Assembly (NCBI GenBank): GCA_001797815.1
Contig: MGQK01000071.1
Coordinates: forward strand, 118-20,256
Source: Deltaproteobacteria bacterium RBG_13_61_14
GTDB lineage: Bacteria > RBG-13-61-14
Direction: 5' to 3'
DNA: 20,139 nucleotides
Shown here: positions 5,591 to 14,524 of the stretch, in pieces
Layout of the letters: each line of letters opens with the position of its first letter
How positions within the stretch are numbered: the stretch's first letter is position 1
Notes under the pieces: model-generated
Told to the model about the DNA's origin: nothing
What the model saw: only the letters and a program-made list of their open reading frames with translations
Databases searched by the model: none
Translations under genes and position numbers: made by a program

Positions 5591-8173
5591 ATGGATAAGT
5601 TCGATCAATTGCTGCCGCACCTGCAAAGCCCGATCCGCTACCTGGGCCGCGAGCTGAATGCCGTGCGCAAGGATCCGGCCGCGGCCAAGGTCACTTTCGC
5701 CCTGGCCTTCCCCGACGTCTATGAAGTCGGCATCAGCCACCTCGGCGTCCGCATTCTCTACCACGTGCTCAACGCGCAGGAAGGCGTGGCCTGCGATCGG
5801 GCCTACGCTCCCTGGACCGACCTCGCCGCCAAGCTCAAGGAGCAGGGAATCCCGCTCGCCTCGCACGAGTGGCGCCGGCCGCTCCGGGAGTTCGACATCC
5901 TCGGCTTCTCCCTTGCCCACGAGCTTTGCTATTCCAACGTGCTCGCCATCCTCGACCTGGCCGGAATCCCGCTTTTAAGCCAAGACCGGCAAGAAGGCCG
6001 CTGGCCCCTGGTCCTGGGCGGCGGGCCCTGCGCCAGCAACCCGGAACCCCTGGCCGAATTCTTTGACGCTTTCCTCTTCGGCGAAGGCGAAGACGCGGTC
6101 CTGGAAATCACCGCGGCGGTCAGGGCCTGGAAAAAAGCCGGCGCGGACCGCGGCGAGCTTTTGGCCCGGCTGGCCGACATCAAAGGCGTCTATGTCCCGG
6201 AATATTTCGAGCCGGACTATCGGGAAGACGGGACTATTGCTCGAGTCCGGCCGCGGCGGGCCGGCTATGAAAAAGTCGAGCGCCGGATCGTGGCGGACCT
6301 GGCCGCGGCGCCGTTCCCGACCAGGCCCCTGGTGCCCTTCGCCGAAGCGATCCACGACCGGGTGGTGGTGGAGATCGCGCGGGGCTGCACCCGGGGCTGC
6401 CGCTTCTGCCACGCGGGCATCATCTACCGGCCCTACCGCGAGCGGCCGGCCGAGCAGGTGCTGGAACTCTTGCGCCAGGGCCTGCGGGCCACCGGCTACG
6501 AGGAATGCTCGCTGCTCAGCCTTTCCGCCGGCGATTATTCCGGGATCGAGCCCCTGCTCTCCCGGATCATCCGGGAGCACCTGGACCAGCGGGTGGCGGT
6601 CTCGCTGCCCAGCCTGCACGTGCAGTCGCTTAAGACCCCCCTGATGCGGGCGATCCTCAAGGTGCGCAAGACCGGCTTCACCCTGGCGCCCGAGGCCGCG
6701 ACCGAGCGGCTGCGGCGGGTGATCAACAAGCCCTTTGCCGACGCCGAGCTTCTGGAAACGGTGGAGCAGGTGTTTGCCCACGGCTGGAAGACGATCAAGC
6801 TTTACTTCATGGTGGGCCTGCCCACGGAGACCGATGAAGACGTCGAGGCCATTGCCGACCTGGTCCAGCGGATGGATCAGCTCGGCCGCGGCTACGGCCA
6901 TCCCCAGATCAACCTGAGCATTTCCGCCTTTGTGCCCAAGCCCCACACCCCCTTCCAGTGGGAGCCGCAGGTGGAGACCGAGCGGCTTCTGCAGATCCAG
7001 GCCGAGTTCCGCCGCCGCTTCCGCCGGGGCCGCATCCGCCTGAAATGGCAGGACCCCCGGCTCTCCAACTTGGAAGGCATCTTCAGCCGGGGCGACCGCC
7101 GGCTCGCCCGCTTATTGCTCCAGGCGCGCGAGCGGGGCTTTAGCTTCGAAGGCTGGAGCGAAAAATTCAACCCCCCGGGCTGGGAGCAGGCGCTCGCCGC
7201 CGCGCAAGTGGACCCGGACTTTTACACCACCCGGCCCCGGGCCGAGGATGAAGTGTTTGCCTGGGACCACTTGGACGCGGGGGTCTCGCGCCAGTTTTTG
7301 GTGCGCGAGCGCCGGCGGGCGTTGGAGGAGGCCTTCACCGAGGATTGCCGGATCAGCGGCTGCCAAGAATCGTGCGCGGTGTGCGACCTGGAAGTGATCC
7401 AGCCGCGGCTGAGCCCGCCCCTCCCGTTTCCGCCGGAGAGCGGGCCGGCCGAGCGGCTGCCGGCCCAGCCGGACATCCGCTTCCGCTACCGGCTGCGGTA
7501 TTCCCGCCGCGGCGACGCGCGCTTCCTGGGACAGCTGGAGATCAATCGCTTGTTCGTGCGGGCGGTGCGGCGGGCCGGCCTGCCCATGCGCTACAGCCAG
7601 GGATTTCATCCGCTGCCCCGGCTGATCTTCGGTCCGGCGCCGCCGGTGGGGGTGGCGAGCGAAGCCGAATACCTGGAGCTGGAGCTGAACCAGCGCCTGC
7701 CCGCGGAAGAGGTGGGCCGGCGCATGCAGGCGGTCCTGCCGGAAGGGATGCCGGTCCAAGAGGCGCAGGAAATTCCCTTGCAGTCGCCCGCCATTTCCTC
7801 TATGATTAACTTGTTTGAATACCGGATCGAGGCCCCCCAGGGACAGGGCGCGGAGTGGTTCCCGCGGGAAGCCTTGCTGGCCTTCGCCGAACGTGATAAG
7901 TTGCCTATATTACAAAAGCGAGAGAAGGGCGAGCGAACCGTAGACCTGAAAGACCGGGTCAAGGGCATGGAAATCACCCCGGAGGGCGCGCTCCGGCTCC
8001 TGTTGCGGGCGGGCGCGGGTCCGGGGGTGAAGCCGGGCGAGGTGGTTCAGCACGTGTTCGGCCGGAGCGAAGACGAGGTGAAGGACTTGACGATCACGCG
8101 CCGGCGCGCGGAATTCAAGGAGAGCCGGGCGGTGCGCTTTCCCGGCCAGGCGGTCCGGATGCGGAAGCGGTAA
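5591..8173 (+). CDS. Radical SAM protein with B12-binding-like N-terminus and C-terminal DUF2344 domain
   Basis: An 860-residue fusion of the TIGR03960 (radical SAM) and TIGR03936/DUF2344 families, whose reaction is unknown. The N-terminal 200 residues (FPDVYEVGISHLGVRILYHVLN) resemble the cobalamin-binding-type domain of such enzymes. GCTRGCRFC gives the Fe-S motif C266-x3-C270-x2-C273. A second cluster, C586-x4-C591-x3-C595-x2-C598, sits just before the C-terminal domain and may bind iron-sulfur or zinc. DUF2344 starts near residue 629 (RFRYRLRYSRRGDARFLG). The frame is open 59 codons further upstream, but ATG 5591 matches where family members begin, and the extension would cover the folded leader. 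No strong Shine-Dalgarno is visible. RNase G starts 15 bases after the stop; this pairing recurs in many bacteria and suggests a role linked to RNA or ribosomes. Confidence 0.9.
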   Translation: MDKFDQLLPHLQSPIRYLGRELNAVRKDPAAAKVTFALAFPDVYEVGISHLGVRILYHVLNAQEGVACDRAYAPWTDLAAKLKEQGIPLASHEWRRPLREFDILGFSLAHELCYSNVLAILDLAGIPLLSQDRQEGRWPLVLGGGPCASNPEPLAEFFDAFLFGEGEDAVLEITAAVRAWKKAGADRGELLARLADIKGVYVPEYFEPDYREDGTIARVRPRRAGYEKVERRIVADLAAAPFPTRPLVPFAEAIHDRVVVEIARGCTRGCRFCHAGIIYRPYRERPAEQVLELLRQGLRATGYEECSLLSLSAGDYSGIEPLLSRIIREHLDQRVAVSLPSLHVQSLKTPLMRAILKVRKTGFTLAPEAATERLRRVINKPFADAELLETVEQVFAHGWKTIKLYFMVGLPTETDEDVEAIADLVQRMDQLGRGYGHPQINLSISAFVPKPHTPFQWEPQVETERLLQIQAEFRRRFRRGRIRLKWQDPRLSNLEGIFSRGDRRLARLLLQARERGFSFEGWSEKFNPPGWEQALAAAQVDPDFYTTRPRAEDEVFAWDHLDAGVSRQFLVRERRRALEEAFTEDCRISGCQESCAVCDLEVIQPRLSPPLPFPPESGPAERLPAQPDIRFRYRLRYSRRGDARFLGQLEINRLFVRAVRRAGLPMRYSQGFHPLPRLIFGPAPPVGVASEAEYLELELNQRLPAEEVGRRMQAVLPEGMPVQEAQEIPLQSPAISSMINLFEYRIEAPQGQGAEWFPREALLAFAERDKLPILQKREKGERTVDLKDRVKGMEITPEGALRLLLRAGAGPGVKPGEVVQHVFGRSEDEVKDLTITRRRAEFKESRAVRFPGQAVRMRKR

Positions 8174-8188
8174 TCGGGTCAGGCGGGA

Positions 8189-9712
8189 ATGCAGAGTATT
8201 CTCTTGATTAATGTCACGTCTCAGGAGACGCGGGTGGCGCTGGTGGAGAACGGAGTGCTGGCCGAACTCTACCTCGAGCGCAACCGCGACCGGGGCATGG
8301 TCGGCAACATCTACAAGGGCAAGGTGGTCCGGGTCCTGCCCGGCATGCAGGCGTCCTTTGTGGACGTGGGCCTGGAGCGGGCCAGCTTCCTTTACGTCAC
8401 CGACGTGCTCGCCAATCCCCGGGAATTGATGCCGTTCAGCGAGGAGTCGGAGGACGTCGAGATCGAGCGGGCGGACCAGCGGGAGCGCTCCCGCTACTTT
8501 GCGGGAGACGTGAGCATCCAGGACCTGCTCCGGGAGGGGCAGGAGGTGGTGGTGCAAGTGGCCAAGGAGCCGGTGGGCACCAAGGGCGCCCAGGTGACCA
8601 CCCACCTCTCGCTCCCGGGCCGCTACCTGGTATACATGCCGACCATGCACCGGATCGGGATCAGCCGGCGGATCGAGAACGAGAAGAAACGGGCGGCGCT
8701 GCGCAAGATGGTGGAGAAGACGCGGCCGGAAGGCGCGGGCGGTTTCATCGTGCGCACGGTCAGCGAGGACCAGCCGGAAAAGGACATCTCGGCCGACATG
8801 CAATACCTGCTCAAGCTCTGGGCCGACATCCAGGAGCGGACCCGGCGCGCCTCCACCCCCAGCATCGTGCACCAGGACCTCTCCCTCGACCTCAAGGTGA
8901 TCCGCGACATCTACACCGACGAGGTGGAGAAGCTGATCGTGGACTCGCCCGAGCAATACCAGGAGATCATGCGCTTCATGAACACCTTCCTCTCCAGCCG
9001 GCGCCAGACGGTGGAGTTGTGGGAGAAAGAGGAAAGTCTGTTCGAACATTACGGGATCGAGTACGAGATCAACCGGGCGCTCGACCGCAAGGTCTGGCTC
9101 AAGTCGGGCGGGTACCTGGTGATTGACCAGACCGAGGCGCTGACCACGGTGGACGTCAACACCGGCCGCTACGTGGGCAAGCGCCATTTTGAGGACACCA
9201 TCCTCAAGACCAACCTGGAAGCGGTCAAGGAGGTGGTGTATCAGCTCCGGCTGCGCAACATCGGGGGGATCATCATCATTGACTTCATTGACATGGCCAA
9301 CACGCAGAACCGGGACCGGGTCTTCCAGACGCTGGAGGCGGCGCTCCGGCGGGACAAGACCAAGTCCACCATCCTCAAGATTTCCGAGCTGGGCCTGGTG
9401 GAGATGACCCGCAAGCGGACGCGGGAGAGCCTCTCCCAGATCCTGTGCGAGCCCTGCCCCTACTGCGAGGCGCGGGGCTTTGTGAAATCGCGGGAGACCG
9501 TGTGCTACGAGATTTTCCGGGAGATCCGCAAGATGGCCCATCAATACCGGGGCCAGGGGGTGAACCTGTTCGTGCACCCGGAGATTGCGGACCTCTTGTT
9601 GGAGGAAGAGCGGGCCGGGGTGGAAGGGCTGGAGCGGAGCCTGGACCTCAAGCTCCAGGTCACCGCCAACAACAACTTCCACCAGGAGCAATACGAGATT
9701 TCCGTGATCTAG
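8189..9712 (+). CDS. rng: Ribonuclease G/E family endoribonuclease
   Basis: A 507-residue single-strand endoribonuclease of the RNase E/G family, which acts in rRNA maturation and mRNA decay in the cytoplasm. It opens with the RNase H-like segment and S1 domain (NIYKGKVVRVLPGMQASFVDVG, about residues 37-58). The catalytic DNase I-like part has TVDVNTG with D322 and IIDFIDM with D365 and D368, the Mg-binding acids of the family. The zinc link is CEPCPYC (C420, C423, C426). The length fits RNase G or a short RNase E with no long degradosome scaffold tail. An insert near residues 88-110 is acidic and Arg-rich. It is the middle gene of an apparent operon: 15 bases after the radical SAM gene and 18 before the MshEN gene. 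The ribosome site before ATG 8189 is weak (GGCGGGA). Confidence 0.95.
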   Translation: MQSILLINVTSQETRVALVENGVLAELYLERNRDRGMVGNIYKGKVVRVLPGMQASFVDVGLERASFLYVTDVLANPRELMPFSEESEDVEIERADQRERSRYFAGDVSIQDLLREGQEVVVQVAKEPVGTKGAQVTTHLSLPGRYLVYMPTMHRIGISRRIENEKKRAALRKMVEKTRPEGAGGFIVRTVSEDQPEKDISADMQYLLKLWADIQERTRRASTPSIVHQDLSLDLKVIRDIYTDEVEKLIVDSPEQYQEIMRFMNTFLSSRRQTVELWEKEESLFEHYGIEYEINRALDRKVWLKSGGYLVIDQTEALTTVDVNTGRYVGKRHFEDTILKTNLEAVKEVVYQLRLRNIGGIIIIDFIDMANTQNRDRVFQTLEAALRRDKTKSTILKISELGLVEMTRKRTRESLSQILCEPCPYCEARGFVKSRETVCYEIFREIRKMAHQYRGQGVNLFVHPEIADLLLEEERAGVEGLERSLDLKLQVTANNNFHQEQYEISVI

Positions 9713-9730
9713 CTTGCAGGAGCAGCGGCC

Positions 9731-11851
9731 ATGCCCGGGAAGCAACTGAAACTCGGCGACCTCTTGGTCCAGGCCGGTCTGATTGACGAGCTCCAGCTCA
9801 AGTCAGCCCTGGGCTACCAGCGGCGGTGGGGCGGCAAGCTGGGCAAGTGCCTGGTGGACCAGGGCTTCATCGAGGAAGAGGCCATGCTTCGCTTCTTGAG
9901 CCAGCGCTTCAAGATGCGGGCGGTGGACCTGACCCGCTCCCGGATCGCGCCCCAGACCTTTGCCATAGTGCCGGAAGCCGTGGCCCGGAAATACGAGGTG
10001 GTCCCGGTGGTGGTCAAGGACACGCCGGGGAAAAAGACCCTGGTCCTGGCCATGTCCGACCCTTCCGACCTGCAGTCGGTGGATGAGATCCAGTTCCTGA
10101 CCAATTGCAAGATCGAGCCGGTGCTGGCCACCGATTCCGCCATTGCCAAAGTCTTCTCTCATTACGGAGACTATTCCCCGGAAATGATCGCCGGCCCCCA
10201 TTGGGGGGCCACGCCCGCGGAGCTGCACCGCCAGGAGGCGGAAAAGACCAAGCCGCCCAAGGCGGTCGAGCCCCAGGTGGTGGGGGAAGGCGTTTTTGAT
10301 CTGAGCGAGGAGAGTCTGGAAAGAGAAGGCGTGGGCATCAAGCCGGATGACGACATCGAGATCATCCGGGATGAGGTCACCATGATCCGCGCCGGCATCG
10401 AGGCGCCCCCGCCTCGACCTGCGGCTCCTCCTCGGCCAGCGGCGCCGCCCCGGCCCCCCGCAACTCCAACTGCGGCCCCGCGGCCCGCTGCTCCGGCGAG
10501 ACCCTCCGCTCCTCCAGCCCCGCCACCCCCGCGACCGGCCGCGCCTCCCCGGGCACCCTCGCCTCCAGCGCCCCCGCCCAGGCCGCCAGCAGCTCCGCCG
10601 GACCTGGAGCCGCCGCCTTTGGAAGAGTCTCCGTTTCTGGAGCCGGAAATGGAGATCGAACGCGGCGCGCCGGAAGTTCCGCTCGGCCCGCAGCCCGAAG
10701 TCCCGGCCGAGCGGGGTCTGGACCTGGAGTTACCGGAGGATGACGACTCGGAGATGGAACTGGTGGGCGCCCATGAATTTGTTCCGGTCCTGGACCAGGC
10801 CCAGGTCTCCCGGGTCGGGGTGGGCGTGGAGCACGCCCGGACGGAACTGGACCGATCCCTGTTCGAGCGGGAAGCTTTCCAGGCCGACGCCGGCGTGGTG
10901 CGATCCCCGGCCGATGAATCCGTAATCGAGATCCCGCCGCTGAAATCAGCGCCCCCGGCCGAAGACGAATTTTTCCGTCCGCCGACGGCCCAGCCGGCGC
11001 CGGCCCCCCCTCCGCCCGCGCGACCAGCGCCAACCCCTCCCGCAGTTCCTCCGGCAAAACCCCCGGCCCCGCCGGCCGCCGCCCCTCTCCCCATCCGCCC
11101 GACACCGCCCCCAGCCGTCCCCACCGTCCCTCCGCCGATCCAGGCGCCAGAGCCAGCCGCGGTTCAGGCCGCTCCTCCTTCGCCCCCCGCAAGAACGCCT
11201 CCTGCTCTGGAGCCCCCAGAGCTCTCTCCCCCGTCCCTGGATCTGGCCGAGGCGACCGAAGAGGATAGTTTTCCGCCGCCGGTCCTGGAGCCGCATGCTC
11301 CCCCGGTCCCGGAATTCGATTTGCCGCCAGCCTCGATGGATTATGAATTCTCGCCGGAAAGCCGGCTCCCCTTCGAAGAGCCTCCGCCCAAACCGACGTT
11401 TGAGGGAGACTTGGCCGACCGGCCCGACACTCCGGATTTTTCCGCCCTGGCCGAAAAGGAGCTTCCCCCGCCGGAACTGAGCGAGGAAGAGATGTTTTTC
11501 AACGTGGCGCGGGAGCGGGAAGAGTCGCCGGAGGCGGAGATCGCCGCCGGGGAGATGGAGCGGATTCCCGCGGCGCCGGAAGACTCGGAAAAGATGGCGG
11601 AGGCCAGGCGGCGGCTTTCCGAGTTGGAAGAGCTGGGCGAAGACTTTCTCGATGCCAAGGCGGTCAAGACGCGCTTGAAGTTGATTGAAGACCTGAAGTC
11701 GGAAGTCGGTGAGCGCGAGTTCCAGTTTGACGAGCTGTTGAACTTGATGATGAAGAAGGAGATGGGAGAACTGACCTCGGAGCTGTTCATGAAAGAACTC
11801 AAGCTGCTCAAGCGCCGGGCCGAAGAGTCGCGCAAGAAGAAGCCGCGTTGA
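9731..11851 (+). CDS. GspE-N (MshEN) domain protein with Pro/Ala-rich linkers
   Basis: A 706-residue protein without an ATPase domain. Residues 7-59 hold two 24-residue motifs five residues apart (K7-LGDLL to Q30; K36-LGKCL to R59), the layout of MshEN c-di-GMP-binding domains, followed by a GspE-N-like fold to about 150. The family consensus opens each motif with Arg-Leu-Gly; both copies here have Lys, and one consensus Leu is Met (M52), so binding may be weakened. Two low-complexity linkers rich in Pro and Ala span about 223-295 and 415-501, separated by an acidic part. The C-terminus (about 619-706) is a charged helical or coiled-coil segment. ATG 9731 follows GCAGGAG. Probably a cytoplasmic adaptor connecting a c-di-GMP sensor head to a partner through the helix; partner unknown. 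Confidence 0.82.
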   Translation: MPGKQLKLGDLLVQAGLIDELQLKSALGYQRRWGGKLGKCLVDQGFIEEEAMLRFLSQRFKMRAVDLTRSRIAPQTFAIVPEAVARKYEVVPVVVKDTPGKKTLVLAMSDPSDLQSVDEIQFLTNCKIEPVLATDSAIAKVFSHYGDYSPEMIAGPHWGATPAELHRQEAEKTKPPKAVEPQVVGEGVFDLSEESLEREGVGIKPDDDIEIIRDEVTMIRAGIEAPPPRPAAPPRPAAPPRPPATPTAAPRPAAPARPSAPPAPPPPRPAAPPRAPSPPAPPPRPPAAPPDLEPPPLEESPFLEPEMEIERGAPEVPLGPQPEVPAERGLDLELPEDDDSEMELVGAHEFVPVLDQAQVSRVGVGVEHARTELDRSLFEREAFQADAGVVRSPADESVIEIPPLKSAPPAEDEFFRPPTAQPAPAPPPPARPAPTPPAVPPAKPPAPPAAAPLPIRPTPPPAVPTVPPPIQAPEPAAVQAAPPSPPARTPPALEPPELSPPSLDLAEATEEDSFPPPVLEPHAPPVPEFDLPPASMDYEFSPESRLPFEEPPPKPTFEGDLADRPDTPDFSALAEKELPPPELSEEEMFFNVAREREESPEAEIAAGEMERIPAAPEDSEKMAEARRRLSELEELGEDFLDAKAVKTRLKLIEDLKSEVGEREFQFDELLNLMMKKEMGELTSELFMKELKLLKRRAEESRKKKPR

Positions 11852-11916
11852 TCTCTCGAAAAGTCACCGGGCGTGGACAGTTGCTCCCCCACCCTCACTG
11901 TCATCCCGTCAAACTC

Positions 11917-11945
11917 TTGACCGCGATCAGGCGCTGGACTTAAAT
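11917..11945 (+). promoter_or_regulatory. Sigma-70-like promoter for the DUF4380-YraN unit
   Basis: TTGACC (11917-11922) and TTAAAT (11940-11945) are separated by exactly 17 bases, each one or two mismatches from consensus, 29 bases before ATG 11974. It lies in the 122-base gap after the MshEN gene. It marks the likely start of a new transcript, and shows that the upstream in-frame ATG at 11944 lies within the -10 box and cannot be the normal start. Confidence 0.65.
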
Positions 11946-11973
11946 GCGGCGCAAGCAAGGAGGATCAGGACCA

Positions 11974-13059
11974 ATGAAGAAGTGCTTGGGCTTCGCGTGG
12001 GTAGCGGCGGCCCTGTTGTGGTCTTCAGCCGTTTGGGCGGCCAGGGTGGAAGATAACGTGAGCTACCAGGGCTGGAATTGCCTCAAGCTCTCGAACGCGA
12101 ACACCGAAGTCTGGATCGCGCCGGCGATCGGCGGCCGCATCATCCAGTATGCTTTTCAGGGCCACCCGTTTTTATGGACCAATCCGGAGCTCGCGGGCAA
12201 GGTCTTCCCGGTGGAAGAAAATGCCTATATGGAGATCTGGAAGAACTATGGCGGCGACAAGATCTGGCCGGCGCCCCAGGGTTGGGACACCCAGGAGCAA
12301 TGGCCCGGCCCGGGCGACGTGGTGATCGAAGCGCCTTACACTTATGAAATATTGAAAGCCAAGGGGAAAGAGGTGAAGGTGCGCATCACCGGCTCTGCCG
12401 CGGGCGGCTGGGCCGGGGTGCAGTTCAGCCGGGAGTTCACCTTGCGCGACGGGTCCTCCCGGCTTTATCTGCTCACCACCATGAAGAATGTCTCCGACCG
12501 CACCGTCTCCTGGGGCATCTGGTCGGTGACCCAGATGGACTTCCGGGCGAAAAACGAAAAGACCTGGAACGACCGGGCCCGGATCATCATCCCGCTCAAC
12601 TTGAAGAGCCGCTGGCCCGAGGGCTTTCACGTCATGTTCGGCCAGGCCAGCAGTTTCAACTGGAAGCCGGACTATGACAAGCGCTGGATGGTGGTGACCT
12701 ATGAAAATCTGGTAGGGAAGATCGGCCTGGATGCCAGCGCCGGCTGGGCGGCCCTGGAAGATCGCGCCGCCAACAAGACCTTTGTGCAGCGCTTCCCCTA
12801 TTTCCCGGGCCAAAAATACCCGGACAACTCGAGCTTCGAGGTCTGGGTGGCCGGCAAGGGCGAGTTCATCCACAAGCACGCCCTGCGCGTGGCCCCGGAT
12901 GACCCCAAAGGGCGGTTGATCGAGATGGAGATCCTCTCGCCCCAGGTGACGCTTAAGCCGGGCGAGTCCTATTCGTTCCCCACCTCCTGGGAGGCCCATC
13001 GAGGCACCCTGGAGCAAGTGAAAGACCTGGGAAAGGGTTATGATCCCCTCCCCCAATAA
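11974..13059 (+). CDS. Secreted DUF4380 protein (galactose-mutarotase-like fold)
   Basis: A 361-residue DUF4380 protein. This family resembles the beta-sandwich of aldose 1-epimerase-like carbohydrate-binding proteins, but its reaction is not established. The family signature is clear: VWIAPAIGGRIIQYAFQG (residues about 47-64), then FLWTNPELAGK and NYGGDKIWPAPQGWDTQEQWPGP. A signal peptide (MKKCLGFAWVAAALLWSSAVWA) predicts export to the periplasm or beyond. ATG 11974 has AGGAGG ten bases upstream and a promoter before it; the frame is open ten codons earlier but that start overlaps the -10 box. It leads a + strand unit and is followed 17 bases later by the peroxiredoxin-like gene. Together with the GH31 enzyme it hints at extracytoplasmic carbohydrate handling, though the two genes are far apart. 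Confidence 0.88.
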   Translation: MKKCLGFAWVAAALLWSSAVWAARVEDNVSYQGWNCLKLSNANTEVWIAPAIGGRIIQYAFQGHPFLWTNPELAGKVFPVEENAYMEIWKNYGGDKIWPAPQGWDTQEQWPGPGDVVIEAPYTYEILKAKGKEVKVRITGSAAGGWAGVQFSREFTLRDGSSRLYLLTTMKNVSDRTVSWGIWSVTQMDFRAKNEKTWNDRARIIIPLNLKSRWPEGFHVMFGQASSFNWKPDYDKRWMVVTYENLVGKIGLDASAGWAALEDRAANKTFVQRFPYFPGQKYPDNSSFEVWVAGKGEFIHKHALRVAPDDPKGRLIEMEILSPQVTLKPGESYSFPTSWEAHRGTLEQVKDLGKGYDPLPQ

Positions 13060-13076
13060 CCTTCAAGGAGACCTGC

Positions 13077-13616
13077 ATGCCCTTGACCATCGGCCAACCC
13101 GCCCCTCAATTTGAAGCCACGGACCAGAAAGACCAGGTGCTAGTAGTCCCGGACGGCTTCCGCGGAAAAAAGATAGTGCTTTCGTTTTTGCGCTACCTGG
13201 GCTGCCCCCTTTGCCTGATGAAGCTGGATGACCTGCTGCAAAACTACTCCGCCTACCCGGCGGCCGGGGCCGCGCTGATCGTGGTGGTGCAAAGCCGGCC
13301 CGGCCATGTCAAGCGATATGCCGAGCGCAAGAAGGTCCCTTTCCCCATCCTCTCGGACACCGAACGCAAGCTCTATTCGCTCTACCAGGTCCCGAGCGGC
13401 GGCTTCAAAGAATTCGTCGCCCCGGCCGTGCTTAAAGCGACCATCCAGGCCACGCTCAGGGGCCATCTCCACGGCCGCTTTGAAGGCAACGAGTTCCAGA
13501 TTCCCGCGGATTTCGTGATCGCGCCGAGCGGCACCCTCGCCTTCGTGCATTACGGTAAAGACATCTCGGACTTCCTTCCCCACTCCGAGCTGATGGCCGC
13601 GCTCGGTCAAGGTTAA
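13077..13616 (+). CDS. Peroxiredoxin-like (AhpC/TSA, PRXL2-type) redoxin
   Basis: A 179-residue thioredoxin-fold protein of the AhpC/TSA superfamily. After the usual opening (IGQPAPQFEATDQ), the active-site loop is RYLGCPLCL with C43 and C46. The C-x2-C pattern resembles peroxiredoxin-like PRXL2/AhpC-TSA proteins rather than classical 2-Cys peroxiredoxins, which have a single Cys in TxVCP. Thiol-dependent peroxide or disulfide reduction is the family expectation; this protein is not proven to do it. No signal peptide, so it should be cytoplasmic, unlike both neighbours, which are exported. ATG 13077 has AAGGAG seven bases upstream. The gene follows DUF4380 by 17 bases and precedes the DUF3108 gene by 32. 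Confidence 0.88.
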   Translation: MPLTIGQPAPQFEATDQKDQVLVVPDGFRGKKIVLSFLRYLGCPLCLMKLDDLLQNYSAYPAAGAALIVVVQSRPGHVKRYAERKKVPFPILSDTERKLYSLYQVPSGGFKEFVAPAVLKATIQATLRGHLHGRFEGNEFQIPADFVIAPSGTLAFVHYGKDISDFLPHSELMAALGQG

Positions 13617-13648
13617 GGGGGCTTCGCTCCGCCAGGAGACAACACGGT

Positions 13649-14524
13649 ATGCGTCGCCGACACCGGATCTGCTGGATGGTTCTGACTTGGGGCCTGGCCT
13701 TTCCGCTGCGGGCCCAGGTCCCCTATCCCACCGGAGCCGTCGAAGTCCCGGTTTACCAAATCCCCAAACCTTCCTTCGCCTTGGGCGAAAGCCTGCACTA
13801 TGACTTCAGTTGGAGCGGGATTCGGGCCGGAGAGGGAGAGATCAGCGTCTCCCCCGGCCCGGAGGGGAGTAACAGTTTTCATTTGCAAGCCAAGGCGAGC
13901 ACGGTGGGCCTGGCGCGTCTGCTCTGGAAAATGGAAGACAGCGTGGAGTCCCAATGTCTGGTCCAGAACCTGAAGCCGGCAACCTTCCTGATGCACGTGC
14001 GCGAGCCTTCCCTGCGCTACGAACTGGAAGTCCGCTTTGACCATGCCCGCGGCGTGGCCACCAGCATCAAGACCCGGAGCGGGAAAGTCAAGCAGCGGGA
14101 GATCGAGTTTCACAACGCCTATGACCCCCTCAGCCTGGCTTTCTTCATCCGAAGCCTGGACTGGAAGGCCGGCGACGAGCGGAGCTTTGAAATGGTGGAC
14201 GGGCAGGACCGCTACCTGTTGGTGTTGCGGGCCGTGGCCGAGGAGGAGGTCACGGTCCGGGTGGGCACCTATTCGGCCGTCAAGTTCGTTCCGATCCTGA
14301 TCGAATTACCGCGCCGGCTCGCGGGCGAGACCCCCCCTTTTTTCGAGCGGCTCCGGCTTCGGGAATCGCAGAAGAGCCCCGTGGTCAAGACCCTCGAATT
14401 CTGGATGGCCAAAGACGGCCCCCGCCCTTTGCTCCGGGTCCGCAGTGAGGCCTGGATCGGGCATGTGGACATGGAGTTGACGATCATCAAGAACCCGGGT
14501 TTCCAGGCAGCCGGAGGCAAGTGA
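13649..14524 (+). CDS. Exported DUF3108 domain protein
   Basis: A 291-residue DUF3108 protein. The basic, hydrophobic N-terminus (RRRHRICWMVLTWGLAFPLRAQ) is a signal peptide with a probable cut after RAQ or nearby. The domain starts with the diagnostic FALGESLHYDFSWSGIRAGEGEISV (about residues 43-67), a region typical of these periplasmic beta-barrel-like proteins. Family function is unknown; several members sit in envelope or polysaccharide contexts. Shine-Dalgarno CAGGAG lies 11 bases before ATG 13649. The stop is followed by 61 bases before the small cysteine protein. Nothing broken; composition matches its neighbours. Confidence 0.85.
   Translation: MRRRHRICWMVLTWGLAFPLRAQVPYPTGAVEVPVYQIPKPSFALGESLHYDFSWSGIRAGEGEISVSPGPEGSNSFHLQAKASTVGLARLLWKMEDSVESQCLVQNLKPATFLMHVREPSLRYELEVRFDHARGVATSIKTRSGKVKQREIEFHNAYDPLSLAFFIRSLDWKAGDERSFEMVDGQDRYLLVLRAVAEEEVTVRVGTYSAVKFVPILIELPRRLAGETPPFFERLRLRESQKSPVVKTLEFWMAKDGPRPLLRVRSEAWIGHVDMELTIIKNPGFQAAGGK

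Noticed and set aside
5975-6946. A 323-codon minus-strand frame opposite the radical SAM gene
   Set aside because: Shadow of a gene with clear radical SAM motifs; no independent support.
7910-9745. A 611-codon open frame on the minus strand opposite RNase G
   Set aside because: It lies entirely antisense to a well-supported gene, has His/Leu/Pro/Asp-rich composition typical of the reverse frame of GC-rich coding DNA, and no recognisable motif or ribosome site.
11876-11902. GACAGT/ACTGTC hairpin after the MshEN gene as terminator
   Set aside because: Six-base stem with a 15-base loop and no T run; too weak to call.
11944-11973. Alternative start of the DUF4380 gene ten codons upstream
   Set aside because: It overlaps the -10 box of the promoter, and the downstream ATG has AGGAGG and a proper signal peptide start.
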